Source: an uncultured Prevotellaceae bacterium (lineage in GTDB: Bacteria; Bacteroidota; Bacteroidia; Bacteroidales; Bacteroidaceae). Taken from it: a stretch of 61,695 nt of DNA. This document shows, piece after piece, positions 54,464 to 61,695 of the stretch (positions are counted from its first letter, which is position 1; the number at the start of each line of letters is the position of its first letter). The position numbers and the translations under genes are program-made. The notes under the pieces are model-generated. The model saw only the letters and a list, made by a program, of their open reading frames with translations. It was not told the DNA's origin and did not search any database. The stretch lies in assembly GCA_947174565.1 (NCBI GenBank), contig CAMWJL010000003.1:1-61695 (forward strand), read 5' to 3'.

Positions 54464-55417
54464 TCAGTATGCAGGGCGGTATTTGTCTTCTTTTTCATCG
54501 TCGAGCATGGAGAGGTAGGAGTTGTAGCGGCTTTCGGCAATGTCGTGGCGTTCAACGGCTTCGATGACGGCGCAGTGTGGCTCGTGGGTGTGGGTGCAGT
54601 TGTTGAAGCGGCAGTCGGCCGAGAAGTGGAAGATTTCTTTGAAGTAGTGGCTGACTTCCTCTTTCTTCATGTCGAAAGTGCCGAAGCCCTTGATGCCGGG
54701 GGTGTCGATGATGTAGCCGTCAGCACCCACTTCGTACATTTCGGAGAAGGTGGTGGTGTGCTTGCCTGTGTTGTAGGCATCGCTGATTTCGTTGGTGCGC
54801 AGGTGGAGGTGGGGGAAGAGGACGTTGATGAGGGTCGATTTGCCCACGCCGCTGTTGCCCGAGAGGAGGGTCGTCTTGCCTTGCAACAGGGCTTTCAGTT
54901 CTTCCACGCCTTCGCCTGTCTTAGCTGAGATGCGATGGCAGGGGTAGCCAATGGTCTCGTAGAGGTTGATGACACCATCGAGATAGTCCTTCCACGTCTC
55001 GTCAATCAGGTCTATCTTGTTGAAGATGAGCGTGACGGGAACGCTGTATGCCTCGGCAGAGGCTAAGAAGCGGTCGATGAACTGGAGGGGCGTTTCGGGT
55101 TGCTGGATGGTGACAATGAGGAAGCATCTGTCGATGTTGGCGGCGATGATATGCGACTGTTTGGAGAGGTTGGTCGATTTGCGGATGATGTAGTTCTTGC
55201 GGTCGTCCAGCTCCACGATGAGGCCTTGTCGCGCCTGTTCGATGTTGGCATCCACCTCCTGTGGCAGGAAAGTCACCTTGTCCCCAATCGCCACGGGGTT
55301 GGTGGTTCTGATACCACGAATGCGGAAGTTGCCTTTGACCTTGCAGTCAAAGACCTCTCCCGCATCCGATTTGACGGTGTAGCTGTAACCTGTGTTGCGT
55401 ATGACGAGTCCGTGCAT
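54464..55417 (-). CDS. rsgA: Ribosome small-subunit-dependent GTPase RsgA
   Basis: 317 residues from ATG 55417; the GTG at 55420 is possible. An N-terminal OB-fold is followed by a circularly permuted G domain: TLIFNKIDLIDE (G4) precedes LLSGNSGVGKSTLINVLF (G1) and IIDTPGIKGFGTFDM (G3). The C-terminal zinc site is CRFNNCTHTHEPHCAV. It matures the 30S subunit in the cytoplasm. Its start overlaps the frr stop by one base (TGATG). Confidence 0.95.
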   Translation of the reverse strand: MHGLVIRNTGYSYTVKSDAGEVFDCKVKGNFRIRGIRTTNPVAIGDKVTFLPQEVDANIEQARQGLIVELDDRKNYIIRKSTNLSKQSHIIAANIDRCFLIVTIQQPETPLQFIDRFLASAEAYSVPVTLIFNKIDLIDETWKDYLDGVINLYETIGYPCHRISAKTGEGVEELKALLQGKTTLLSGNSGVGKSTLINVLFPHLHLRTNEISDAYNTGKHTTTFSEMYEVGADGYIIDTPGIKGFGTFDMKKEEVSHYFKEIFHFSADCRFNNCTHTHEPHCAVIEAVERHDIAESRYNSYLSMLDDEKEDKYRPAY

Positions 55418-55977
55418 CACACAGTCATAATCTCCTTGTTCTTGGCTTCGAGCATCTCATCTACCTTTTTGATGTACTTGTCGTGAGCCTTCTGAACCTT
55501 GTCCTCGTAGTCCTTTTCCACGTCTTCAGGCGTGCCTGTCTTGACGGACTTCTTCAGCTTGTCGATGGCATCGCGGCGAGCGTTGCGCACGCTCACCTTG
55601 GCGGTCTCTGCCTCTTTGGAACACTGCTTGGTCAGGTCCTTACGGCGTTCCTCGGTGAGGGCAGGAATACCGAGACGGATAATCTCTCCGTTATTCTCAG
55701 GCATGATGCCTACAGGCGAGTCGATGATGGCTTTCTCGATGACCTTGAGCATCGACTTCTCCCAAGGCTTGATGGTGATGCTGCGTGCATCGGGCGTGTT
55801 GAGCGATGCCACGTTGCTCAGGGGCACCATGCTGCCGTATGAATCCACGCGCACTTCGTCCAGGATGTGTACGTTGGCACGTCCTGCACGAATGCGGCTG
55901 AGGGCTTCTTCCAGATGCATGGCTGCAAACTCCATCTTCTCCTCAGCGTCTTCCAAATACTTTTTTACGTCTTCCAT
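55417..55977 (-). CDS. frr: Ribosome recycling factor
   Basis: 186 residues, the normal length. [20 protein letters not shown] and [20 protein letters not shown] are the RRF signature, with [15 protein letters not shown] and [13 protein letters not shown] in the long helical bundle. With EF-G it splits post-termination ribosomes. It stands 17 nt after the small gene at 55995 and is coupled to rsgA. Confidence 0.97.
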   Translation of the reverse strand: MEDVKKYLEDAEEKMEFAAMHLEEALSRIRAGRANVHILDEVRVDSYGSMVPLSNVASLNTPDARSITIKPWEKSMLKVIEKAIIDSPVGIMPENNGEIIRLGIPALTEERRKDLTKQCSKEAETAKVSVRNARRDAIDKLKKSVKTGTPEDVEKDYEDKVQKAHDKYIKKVDEMLEAKNKEIMTV

Positions 55978-55994
55978 CTTGTTGTGGTGTTAAG

Positions 55995-56273
55995 TTAAAA
56001 TTCTATTGTCATCTGCGAGTGTCCCTCCGCGTTGTTCTTGTCGAAGCAGAAGTGCCCACGTTTGCCCGTCACGTACCGATAGGGCGAATCCGCTTTCTTG
56101 CTTTCGGCACGGAGAAACCAGTAGATTTCTTTCCACGCCTCCTCGTAAGAGTGCCCTTCGTTGAAGAGTTGCGGCTCCATGTTGCAGATGTTGCGAACGA
56201 TATGGCTTATGCGCAGACCTTCTTTGCCTGCCTCTATCAGCAGTCTTTGTAGATTCGGCTCAAACCAGCGCAT
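55995..56273 (-). CDS. Conserved small protein of unknown function
   Basis: 92 residues with no signal peptide or membrane segment. FEPNLQRLLIEAGKEGLRIS and the aromatic EEAWKEIYWFLRAESKKADS...GHFCFD look like a compact alpha/beta domain. It is fitted between the fumarase gene (10 nt) and frr (17 nt) in the operon, so it is very likely expressed. I do not recognise the family. Confidence 0.7.
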   Translation of the reverse strand: MRWFEPNLQRLLIEAGKEGLRISHIVRNICNMEPQLFNEGHSYEEAWKEIYWFLRAESKKADSPYRYVTGKRGHFCFDKNNAEGHSQMTIEF

Positions 56274-56283
56274 TGTTGTGCTT

Positions 56284-57939
56284 TTATTTCAGAATGGTGC
56301 ATCCCTCGCAGGGTTTCAGCTGCTTGAAGAAGTCGTTGCCCTTGTCATCGACGAGGATGAATGCAGGGAAGTCTTCCACTTCAATCTTCCAGATAGCCTC
56401 CATGCCTAATTCGGGGTACTCCACGCATTCGATGCCCTTGATGCTCGACTGTGACAGCACCGCTGCCACACCGCCGATGGTGCCGAGGTAGAAGCCGCCG
56501 TGCTTCTTGCACGCTTCTGTCACCACATCGCTGCGGTTGCCCTTCGCTATCATCACGAGCGATGCGCCATGGTCTTGGAACTCATCTACGTATGGGTCCA
56601 TGCGGTTGGCGGTCGTTGGCCCCATCGAACCGCAAGGGTAGCCTTCTGGTGTCTTGGCAGGGCCTGCGTAGAGCACGGGGTAGTCTTTAAAGTATTGTGG
56701 CATGTCTTCACCAGCGTCCAGACGTGCTTTCAGCTTCGCATGGGCGATGTCGCGCGCCACGATGATTGTGCCTTTCAGGTTCACGCGGGTCGAAACGGGG
56801 TATTTCGTCAGTTCGGCGCATACCGCATCAATGCCTTTGTTCAGGTCAATCTCGATGCCCTTGCCGCCTTCGCCCGGACGACGATATTCTTCGGGGATGA
56901 GTTCTGATGGGTTGCTATCCATGACTTCAAGCCACACACCGTCCTTGTTGATTTTAGCTTTGATGTTGCGGTCGGCAGAGCATGAAACGCCCATGCCGAT
57001 GGGGCAAGAAGCACCATGGCGAGGCAGACGAATCACACGGATGTCGTGGACCAGATACTTGCCACCAAACTGTGCGCCAAGACCAATCTTGTAGGCTTCC
57101 TTCAGGAGCTTCTCTTCCAAGTCAACATCACGGAAAGCGCGCCCTGTCTCGTCGCCTGTTGTAGGCAGTGAGTCGTAGTATTTGATGGAGGCGAGCTTCA
57201 CGGTCAGGAGGTTCTTTTCTGCTGATGTGCCACCAATCACGAAGGCGATGTGGTAAGGCGGACAAGCCGCAGTGCCGAGGCTCTTCATCTTCTCCACGAG
57301 GAATGGGAGCAGCGTGCCCTCGTTCTGAATGGTCGCCTTTGTCATGGGGTAGAAATAGGTCTTGTTGGCAGAGCCGCCACCCTTGGCTACCATCACAAAG
57401 CGGTATTCAGCCCCCTCTGTGGCCTCAATGTCAATCTGTGCAGGGAGGTTGCACTTGGTGTTCACCTCGTCGTACATGTTCAGTGGTGCGTTCTGCGAGT
57501 AGCGCAAGTTGTCCTGTGTGAACGTGTTATAGACACCGCGTGACAAAGCCTCCTCGTCCTCAAAGCCTGTCCATACCTGCTGTCCCTTCTCACCGTGAAT
57601 GATGGCGGTGCCAGTGTCTTGGCAGAAAGGCAGGATGCCCTTGGCTGCCGTCTCGGCATTGCGCAGGAACTGGAGTGCCACATACTTGTCGTTCTCCGTG
57701 GCCTCAGGGTCGCGGAGTATCTTTGCCACTTGCAGGTTGTGCTCGCGGCGCAGCATGAACTCCACGTCGTGGAACGCTTGCTGAGCCAGCAGTGTGAGTG
57801 CCTCGGGCGACACTTTCACGATTTCTTTTCCTTCAAACTCGCTGACGGAGATGCCCTCCTTTGTCAGCAGTCGGTATTCCGTTTTGTCCTGTCCCATTTG
57901 GAACATGGGTGCATACTTAAATTCAGGTGCTTGAGCCAT
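56284..57939 (-). CDS. Class I fumarate hydratase (4Fe-4S)
   Basis: 551 residues from ATG 57939 ([16 protein letters not shown]), the usual length for FumA/FumB-type enzymes. [17 protein letters not shown] has the first cluster cysteine, [20 protein letters not shown] the substrate region, and [20 protein letters not shown] further cysteines. [20 protein letters not shown] and [15 protein letters not shown] complete the beta-domain. It interconverts fumarate and malate in the reductive succinate branch of Bacteroidales metabolism. It is first gene of the operon with frr and rsgA. Confidence 0.95.
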   Translation of the reverse strand: MAQAPEFKYAPMFQMGQDKTEYRLLTKEGISVSEFEGKEIVKVSPEALTLLAQQAFHDVEFMLRREHNLQVAKILRDPEATENDKYVALQFLRNAETAAKGILPFCQDTGTAIIHGEKGQQVWTGFEDEEALSRGVYNTFTQDNLRYSQNAPLNMYDEVNTKCNLPAQIDIEATEGAEYRFVMVAKGGGSANKTYFYPMTKATIQNEGTLLPFLVEKMKSLGTAACPPYHIAFVIGGTSAEKNLLTVKLASIKYYDSLPTTGDETGRAFRDVDLEEKLLKEAYKIGLGAQFGGKYLVHDIRVIRLPRHGASCPIGMGVSCSADRNIKAKINKDGVWLEVMDSNPSELIPEEYRRPGEGGKGIEIDLNKGIDAVCAELTKYPVSTRVNLKGTIIVARDIAHAKLKARLDAGEDMPQYFKDYPVLYAGPAKTPEGYPCGSMGPTTANRMDPYVDEFQDHGASLVMIAKGNRSDVVTEACKKHGGFYLGTIGGVAAVLSQSSIKGIECVEYPELGMEAIWKIEVEDFPAFILVDDKGNDFFKQLKPCEGCTILK

Positions 57940-57981
57940 AGTGATGTTAGAGATTATGGGTTGTTTATTGCGTATTTGTTG

Positions 57982-57989
57982 CAAAAGTA
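57982..57989 (-). promoter_or_regulatory. -7 box of the fumarase-frr-rsgA operon
   Basis: TACTTTTG on the reverse strand, 42 nt before ATG 57939. A near -33 element CTTG lies about 21-22 nt upstream. Confidence 0.5.
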
Positions 57990-58032
57990 ATGGTTTTCTT
58001 CGACACTGCCACAAGAAATGTGGAAAATCTTA

Positions 58033-59586
58033 CTAACTCCGTGTAAGATGGGCTTTTCGCTTGGTGAGGTAGGAGAGGCTCTCGCGCAGAATCTTGGCTT
58101 TGAGCAGCCACAGGATGGCGAGGTACAGAACCGCGGCGACCACCATGCGAGTGAGCAGCAGAAGAAGCTGGTGTTCGATGGGGCGTGTGCATATATAAGT
58201 GAGTCCCATTACCACGGTGGCAATCAGTACAAACGGCAGGATGTCCTTGAGCACTGCCCAAAGGCTCAGGCGAATCTCTTTCCACAGGAAGAAGTGCCAC
58301 AGGAAGAGCCAAGTGATGTAGATGACCACATAGCTCACTACCATAAGGCGAATGCCCGACAGCGTGTGGGATAGCATGGCAAGCGAAAGACCCGTCGCCG
58401 TCTCGTGTAACGATGGGATGGGCATGCAGAACGACAGTTTGAAGAACTTGACCGCGCACAGGACACCCAGCACGATGAGTCCTTGCGAAAGAATGTTCCA
58501 CATATAGACATCGGAGCGGCTTCTGCTAATCATGAAATTGGAGTAGAGCGTCGTGATGGGCATGAAAGCACCTGCGACACACAACAGTTGCATCAGTTCG
58601 GCACTGGGCAACCATTCCTCGCCCGCCAGCACCACGATGAACTCGGGTGCGACCAACGCCAAGCCGAACATGGCGGGGAAAGAGATGAAACTGGTGAAAC
58701 GCAGCATCTTGCGGAACACACGCTGCAAACGTCCCACGTCGTTGCCCACTTGTACGAACATGGGTTGCGCCACGCCCTGCACCATGCCGATGATGAGCTG
58801 GCTTCCCATCTTGTTCCACTTGTCAGCCTGCGTATAAACACCCACTTCGTTCTTGGTGTAGAAGTAGCCGAACACGAAGGTGAACACGCTGTTGTTGAAA
58901 CAATTAAAGAGATTCGTGATGAGCAGTCGGCACGAGAAACCAAACATTTCGCGGATGGGACGGAAACTGAACTTGAACGACGGCTTCCATCCAGAATAGT
59001 GCCAACTGAGGATGCTAATCATCGCCACATAGACGGTGTTTTGGGTGGGGATGCTCCAATAGCCCATACCCCGTTTTGCCAGCATCCATGCCATCAAGAT
59101 GCCCACAGTGCCTGCCACCAGCAAAGAGACCACGCTGATGATGGCTTGTTCCTTGACTCTGAGCTGCTTGAACAGGATGGCGCGTGGCGTGATGGAGAAG
59201 CTGGCTACGAAGAAGCCGATGAAGGCATAGCGCGAGAGCCACAACAATTCAGGCTCGTCAAAGAAATCCACGATGAGGGGCGCACAGAAAAAAAGCACGA
59301 TAAACAGGCACAGGCTCATGGTGATGTTGAACCAAAAGACAGCGTTGTAATCCATGTGTGTGGCATTCTTCTTGTTGGTCAATGCCGCAAGGAAACCGCT
59401 CTCTTGCAATGCGGCGGCAATGGTCGAGAAGATAGCCACTTCGCCAGCCAAACCATAGTCGGCTTTGGTCAGCAAGCGAGCCAAGATGATGCCGCACACC
59501 GCATTTAGCAGTTGCATGGCACCGTTGTTGATTGCTCCCCACAGAAACCCTTGCGCTGCCTTGTCTTTCAGGTCAGTTGTACACAT
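58033..59586 (-). CDS. Wzx-type oligosaccharide flippase (MOP superfamily)
   Basis: 517 residues with about 12-14 membrane helices. AAQGFLWGAINNGAMQLLNA and IILARLLTKADYGLAGEVAI are the N-terminal signature of the WzxC/LPS-biosynthesis flippases; GVYTQADKWNKMGSQLIIGM and a basic C-terminus follow. It would flip undecaprenyl-diphosphate-linked glycan units to the periplasmic face. The start overlaps the preceding lipoprotein gene by 14 bp. No Wzy polymerase is seen in the window. Confidence 0.9.
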   Translation of the reverse strand: MCTTDLKDKAAQGFLWGAINNGAMQLLNAVCGIILARLLTKADYGLAGEVAIFSTIAAALQESGFLAALTNKKNATHMDYNAVFWFNITMSLCLFIVLFFCAPLIVDFFDEPELLWLSRYAFIGFFVASFSITPRAILFKQLRVKEQAIISVVSLLVAGTVGILMAWMLAKRGMGYWSIPTQNTVYVAMISILSWHYSGWKPSFKFSFRPIREMFGFSCRLLITNLFNCFNNSVFTFVFGYFYTKNEVGVYTQADKWNKMGSQLIIGMVQGVAQPMFVQVGNDVGRLQRVFRKMLRFTSFISFPAMFGLALVAPEFIVVLAGEEWLPSAELMQLLCVAGAFMPITTLYSNFMISRSRSDVYMWNILSQGLIVLGVLCAVKFFKLSFCMPIPSLHETATGLSLAMLSHTLSGIRLMVVSYVVIYITWLFLWHFFLWKEIRLSLWAVLKDILPFVLIATVVMGLTYICTRPIEHQLLLLLTRMVVAAVLYLAILWLLKAKILRESLSYLTKRKAHLTRS

Positions 59587-60118
59587 AGATGTCCTCTCCG
59601 TTGTAGGTGATGTGGTATCGGTATAGCCCGCGTTTGGTCAGGGGTGGGTTGTCCTCATCAATCTGGTAGATGACCCCGTAGTTGTTCATGTCGTAGGTGG
59701 TGCCGCATTTGGCGCAATAGGCATAACCGTCACCAGAGAGTGTGAGACGGCGGTCTGTGCGGTCGCAAATAGGACAGGCGAGGTCATAGCAGAGCGTCTC
59801 GCCGAAGTAGTTGGTACCAACGATGAGTCCTCCCAGTCCGAAGCCGAAGTTTTTGCTGAGGGCATCAACCATGTAGTCAGTGGAGCTGTTGGCACTGGCC
59901 ATCGTCACTTTCGTCACACCGTTTACTATATGTTTGCGGATGCTGGCAAACTGTCCGAGGGTGCCCATCACATGGAATAGCTCTGTGTATTGCAGTACAT
60001 TGAAACGACAGAATACATACTCACGTTGGGAGTATGTACTGGTGGCTTCGTCGTTGGAGCATCCGCAGAGGCAGACCAGTGCAACGATGCCCAGCAGGAG
60101 ACGTGCTTTCAGAACCAT
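59573..60118 (-). CDS. Lipoprotein with paired CxxC motifs
   Basis: 181 residues. The signal sequence LLLGIVALVCLCGCSND ends in a lipobox (LCGC). The C-terminal half contains CYDLACPICDRTDRRLTLSG and YAYCAKCGTTYDMNN: two CxxC pairs about 20 residues apart, as in a zinc ribbon or rubredoxin-like knuckle, which is unusual on an exported lipoprotein. It overlaps the aldo/keto reductase gene by 10 bp and the flippase gene by 14 bp, so the three form one operon. Function unknown. Confidence 0.78.
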   Translation of the reverse strand: MVLKARLLLGIVALVCLCGCSNDEATSTYSQREYVFCRFNVLQYTELFHVMGTLGQFASIRKHIVNGVTKVTMASANSSTDYMVDALSKNFGFGLGGLIVGTNYFGETLCYDLACPICDRTDRRLTLSGDGYAYCAKCGTTYDMNNYGVIYQIDEDNPPLTKRGLYRYHITYNGEDIYVYN

Positions 60119-61080
60119 AAGTCAGGTTTATTGATGATATTGTCGATGCGTGCCGTCTCTTCCTCGTTGAAAGTGAGGTTGTTGAGCGTGGCGAGGTTGT
60201 TCTCTAATTGTGCTACCGACGATGTGCCGATGATGCAACTTGTCACTCGCTCGTCCGCCAACACCCAAGCCAATGCCATCTGAGCGATGCTCTGTCCACG
60301 CTCCTCGGCAATGGCAGCCAGTTGCTTCACTGCCTCCACTCGTTCAGGCGTCACTTGGCTCTGTTGCAGGAAACCTGTGCTCTTGGCAGCACGGCTTCCT
60401 TCGGGAATGCCGTTGTTGTACTTGCCTGTCAGCAGCCCCTGAGCCAGCGGCGAGAAGCAGATGATGCCGCTGCCATTGTCTGCGGCTATCTGGAAATTGT
60501 TGTTCTTGGCTTTGGGGTCGAACATCGAGCTGCGGTATTGCGAGAGCAGGCAAGGCACATGTGCCTCTTTCAGAATGTCATAGCACTGCTGCTGCAACGC
60601 TGGCGGATACTTCGAGATGCCTACATATAACGCCTTTCCCTGTCGCACAATGTCAATCAGTGCCTGCATCGTCTCCTCCACGGGTGTAACCCCGTCATAC
60701 CGATGGCTATAAAAGATGTCGAAATACTCCAGCCCTGTCCGTTTCAGGCTTTGGTCACAGCTTGCCATCAGGTTCTTGCGACTGCTGCCTGTGCCATACA
60801 CCCCTTGCCACATGTCGTGTCCTGCCTTCGACGCAATGAACAGCTCGTCCCGATGGCTTGCCAGCTGGTTCTTCAAGATTCTGCCGAAGTTTATTTCTGC
60901 CGACCCTGGCACAGGACCATAGTTATTTGCCAAGTCGAAGTGGCAGATGCCCGCATCGAAAGCCCTCACCACCATCTGTGTGGCGGTCGAGAAGTCATCC
61001 ACGCTCCCGAAGTTGTGCCACAAGCCGAGTGACAGCACGGGGAGCTGCACTCCTGAGTGTCCACAATACTTATAAATCAT
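60109..61080 (-). CDS. Aldo/keto reductase
   Basis: 323 residues, TIM barrel. VVRAFDAGICHFDLANNYGP (catalytic Asp and Tyr), LFIASKAGHDMW (Lys) and YFDIFYSHRYDGVTPVEETM (His) give the AKR tetrad. IICFSPLAQGLLTGKYNNGI and the late SCIIGTSSVAQLENNLA are the NADPH-binding loops. It resembles the YghZ/L-glyceraldehyde-3-phosphate-reductase subgroup; the real substrate is uncertain. It is first of the operon with the lipoprotein and flippase genes, behind a consensus promoter. Confidence 0.92.
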   Translation of the reverse strand: MIYKYCGHSGVQLPVLSLGLWHNFGSVDDFSTATQMVVRAFDAGICHFDLANNYGPVPGSAEINFGRILKNQLASHRDELFIASKAGHDMWQGVYGTGSSRKNLMASCDQSLKRTGLEYFDIFYSHRYDGVTPVEETMQALIDIVRQGKALYVGISKYPPALQQQCYDILKEAHVPCLLSQYRSSMFDPKAKNNNFQIAADNGSGIICFSPLAQGLLTGKYNNGIPEGSRAAKSTGFLQQSQVTPERVEAVKQLAAIAEERGQSIAQMALAWVLADERVTSCIIGTSSVAQLENNLATLNNLTFNEEETARIDNIINKPDLWF

Positions 61081-61136
61081 TGTTCAAGTCGCTTTTTGAG
61101 GAAATGGAACACACCCACATTCGTTGGTGTTAGTCG

Positions 61137-61167
61137 CAAAGGTACAACTTATTCCCTAATCCTCAAA
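61137..61167 (-). promoter_or_regulatory. Promoter of the aldo/keto reductase operon
   Basis: On the reverse strand TTTG (61167-61164), 19-nt spacer, TACCTTTG (61144-61137): a full consensus match. The leader to ATG 61080 is about 50 nt. Confidence 0.72.
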
Positions 61168-61183
61168 ATTTTCCATCAGGATT

Positions 61184-61695
61184 CTACTTGAGCTGCTCCA
61201 GCAAGTGTGCCAGTCCTTCGAGGTGTCGCGCATCCACCTCCAAGTCGAGTATATTGCCCTCGCGGTCGAAGAGCTTGTAGGTGGGGAAAGCGTGGACACC
61301 GAGGAAGCTCTCCACAGCACTCTGCTGCTCGGGAGGAAGGTTGTAGTGCGCCACGTTGTCGCCCGTGACGTTGTACTCCTTGATGACATTCTTCCAAGCC
61401 GCGTCCTCGCTTCGGTTGGCAAGATAGAGATAGGCGAGATCGAAGTCCTTCAGCCGTTCGTATTCCTCCTGCGAGTTCGCGAGGGCGGTTTTGCAGGGAC
61501 CGCACCATGTGCCCCAAATGTCGAGCAAGACGAACTTACCTTTGTACGGTTCCATCAGCTTGCGGAGTATCTTCTCGCCGTCGCTCATTCCTGCAATGTC
61601 GTCGGACGACTTCAAGTTCTTCCGCAGCTTCATGATGTCGCCCTGCTGTATGGCGATGTACTTGTCGTTCTGTGCCTTGACAAGGGCGAGGGCGG
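61184..61695 (-). CDS. TlpA/thioredoxin-like protein, C-terminal part only
   Basis: The frame is open to the window edge (the codons before the internal ATG at 61633 read LALVKAQNDKYIAIQQGDI), so the N-terminus lies outside. The visible part is a complete thioredoxin fold: KFVLLDIWGTWCGPCKTALA with the redox CGPC, and HAFPTYKLFDREGNILD with the cis-proline. In Bacteroidales such domains usually end longer periplasmic or lipoprotein TlpA/ResA-type proteins that reduce disulfides. Confidence 0.88.
   Translation of the reverse strand, partial: ALALVKAQNDKYIAIQQGDIMKLRKNLKSSDDIAGMSDGEKILRKLMEPYKGKFVLLDIWGTWCGPCKTALANSQEEYERLKDFDLAYLYLANRSEDAAWKNVIKEYNVTGDNVAHYNLPPEQQSAVESFLGVHAFPTYKLFDREGNILDLEVDARHLEGLAHLLEQLK

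Overview
The window comes from a Bacteroidales bacterium, most likely Prevotellaceae. The reasons are the MurF-alanine racemase fusion, a PorZ-like type IX secretion (T9SS) protein, secreted proteins ending in the YNLxGxxV...KGIYI-type tail, GH95/GH43 glycan-degrading enzymes, and promoters of the Bacteroidetes form TTTG-N19-21-TAnnTTTG upstream of several genes. The assignment rests on gene content only; no 16S rRNA is present.

Layout. 1-1428 is the 3' part of murF-alr. 1534-4568 is a forward three-glycosyltransferase operon. It meets, tail to tail, a reverse operon prmC - porZ-like - GT2 - GT11 fucosyltransferase (9397-4555). 9398-10509 holds a dispersed repeat, several hairpins and a two-gene unit with a retropepsin-like protein. 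10510-13995 encodes a large secreted protein. 14513-19366 is a reverse operon (GT4, GT2, SulP transporter, HI0933-type flavoprotein). A tRNA-Asn gene lies at 19503. 19644-24446 is dxs-trkA-trkH. 24951-36444 is a long forward run: metG, a membrane-anchored phosphoesterase, an LtaS-like transferase, three acyltransferases, a GT14-like transferase, LicD and another glycosyltransferase, probably a surface-glycan decoration set. A Bro-N/Fic fusion protein follows on the reverse strand. 37.7-40.5 kb is an AT-rich island with an IS630-family remnant and orphan genes, bounded by 84-bp direct repeats. 40560-44703 is a fucosidase/GH43 pair with a frameshifted homopolymer. 44921-48252 is hflX and a DUF4954-type beta-helix protein. 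48798-53165 is a capsule/exopolysaccharide export operon (Wza-like, Wzz-like, PHP phosphatase). 53599-57939 is a housekeeping operon (fumarase, small protein, frr, rsgA, TPR protein). 58033-61080 holds an aldo/keto reductase, a lipoprotein and a Wzx-type flippase. A thioredoxin-fold protein runs off the right edge.

The theme is envelope glycan building, export and degradation: about eight glycosyltransferases, a flippase, the Wza/Wzz pair, acyl- and phospho-modifying enzymes, and two glycoside hydrolases.

The most unusual signal is a family of five intergenic elements (cores at 9605, 24673, 37627, 48544 and 53473). Each has an exactly 72-bp core built from three 15-bp palindromic boxes and two 8-bp spacers. 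Between copies, box centres and whole 20-bp inter-box segments are inverted, so the copies look like permutations of one invertible module set. The second is a 10-A tract that puts the fucosidase out of frame with an otherwise intact C-terminal tail whose stop codon overlaps the start of the next gene.
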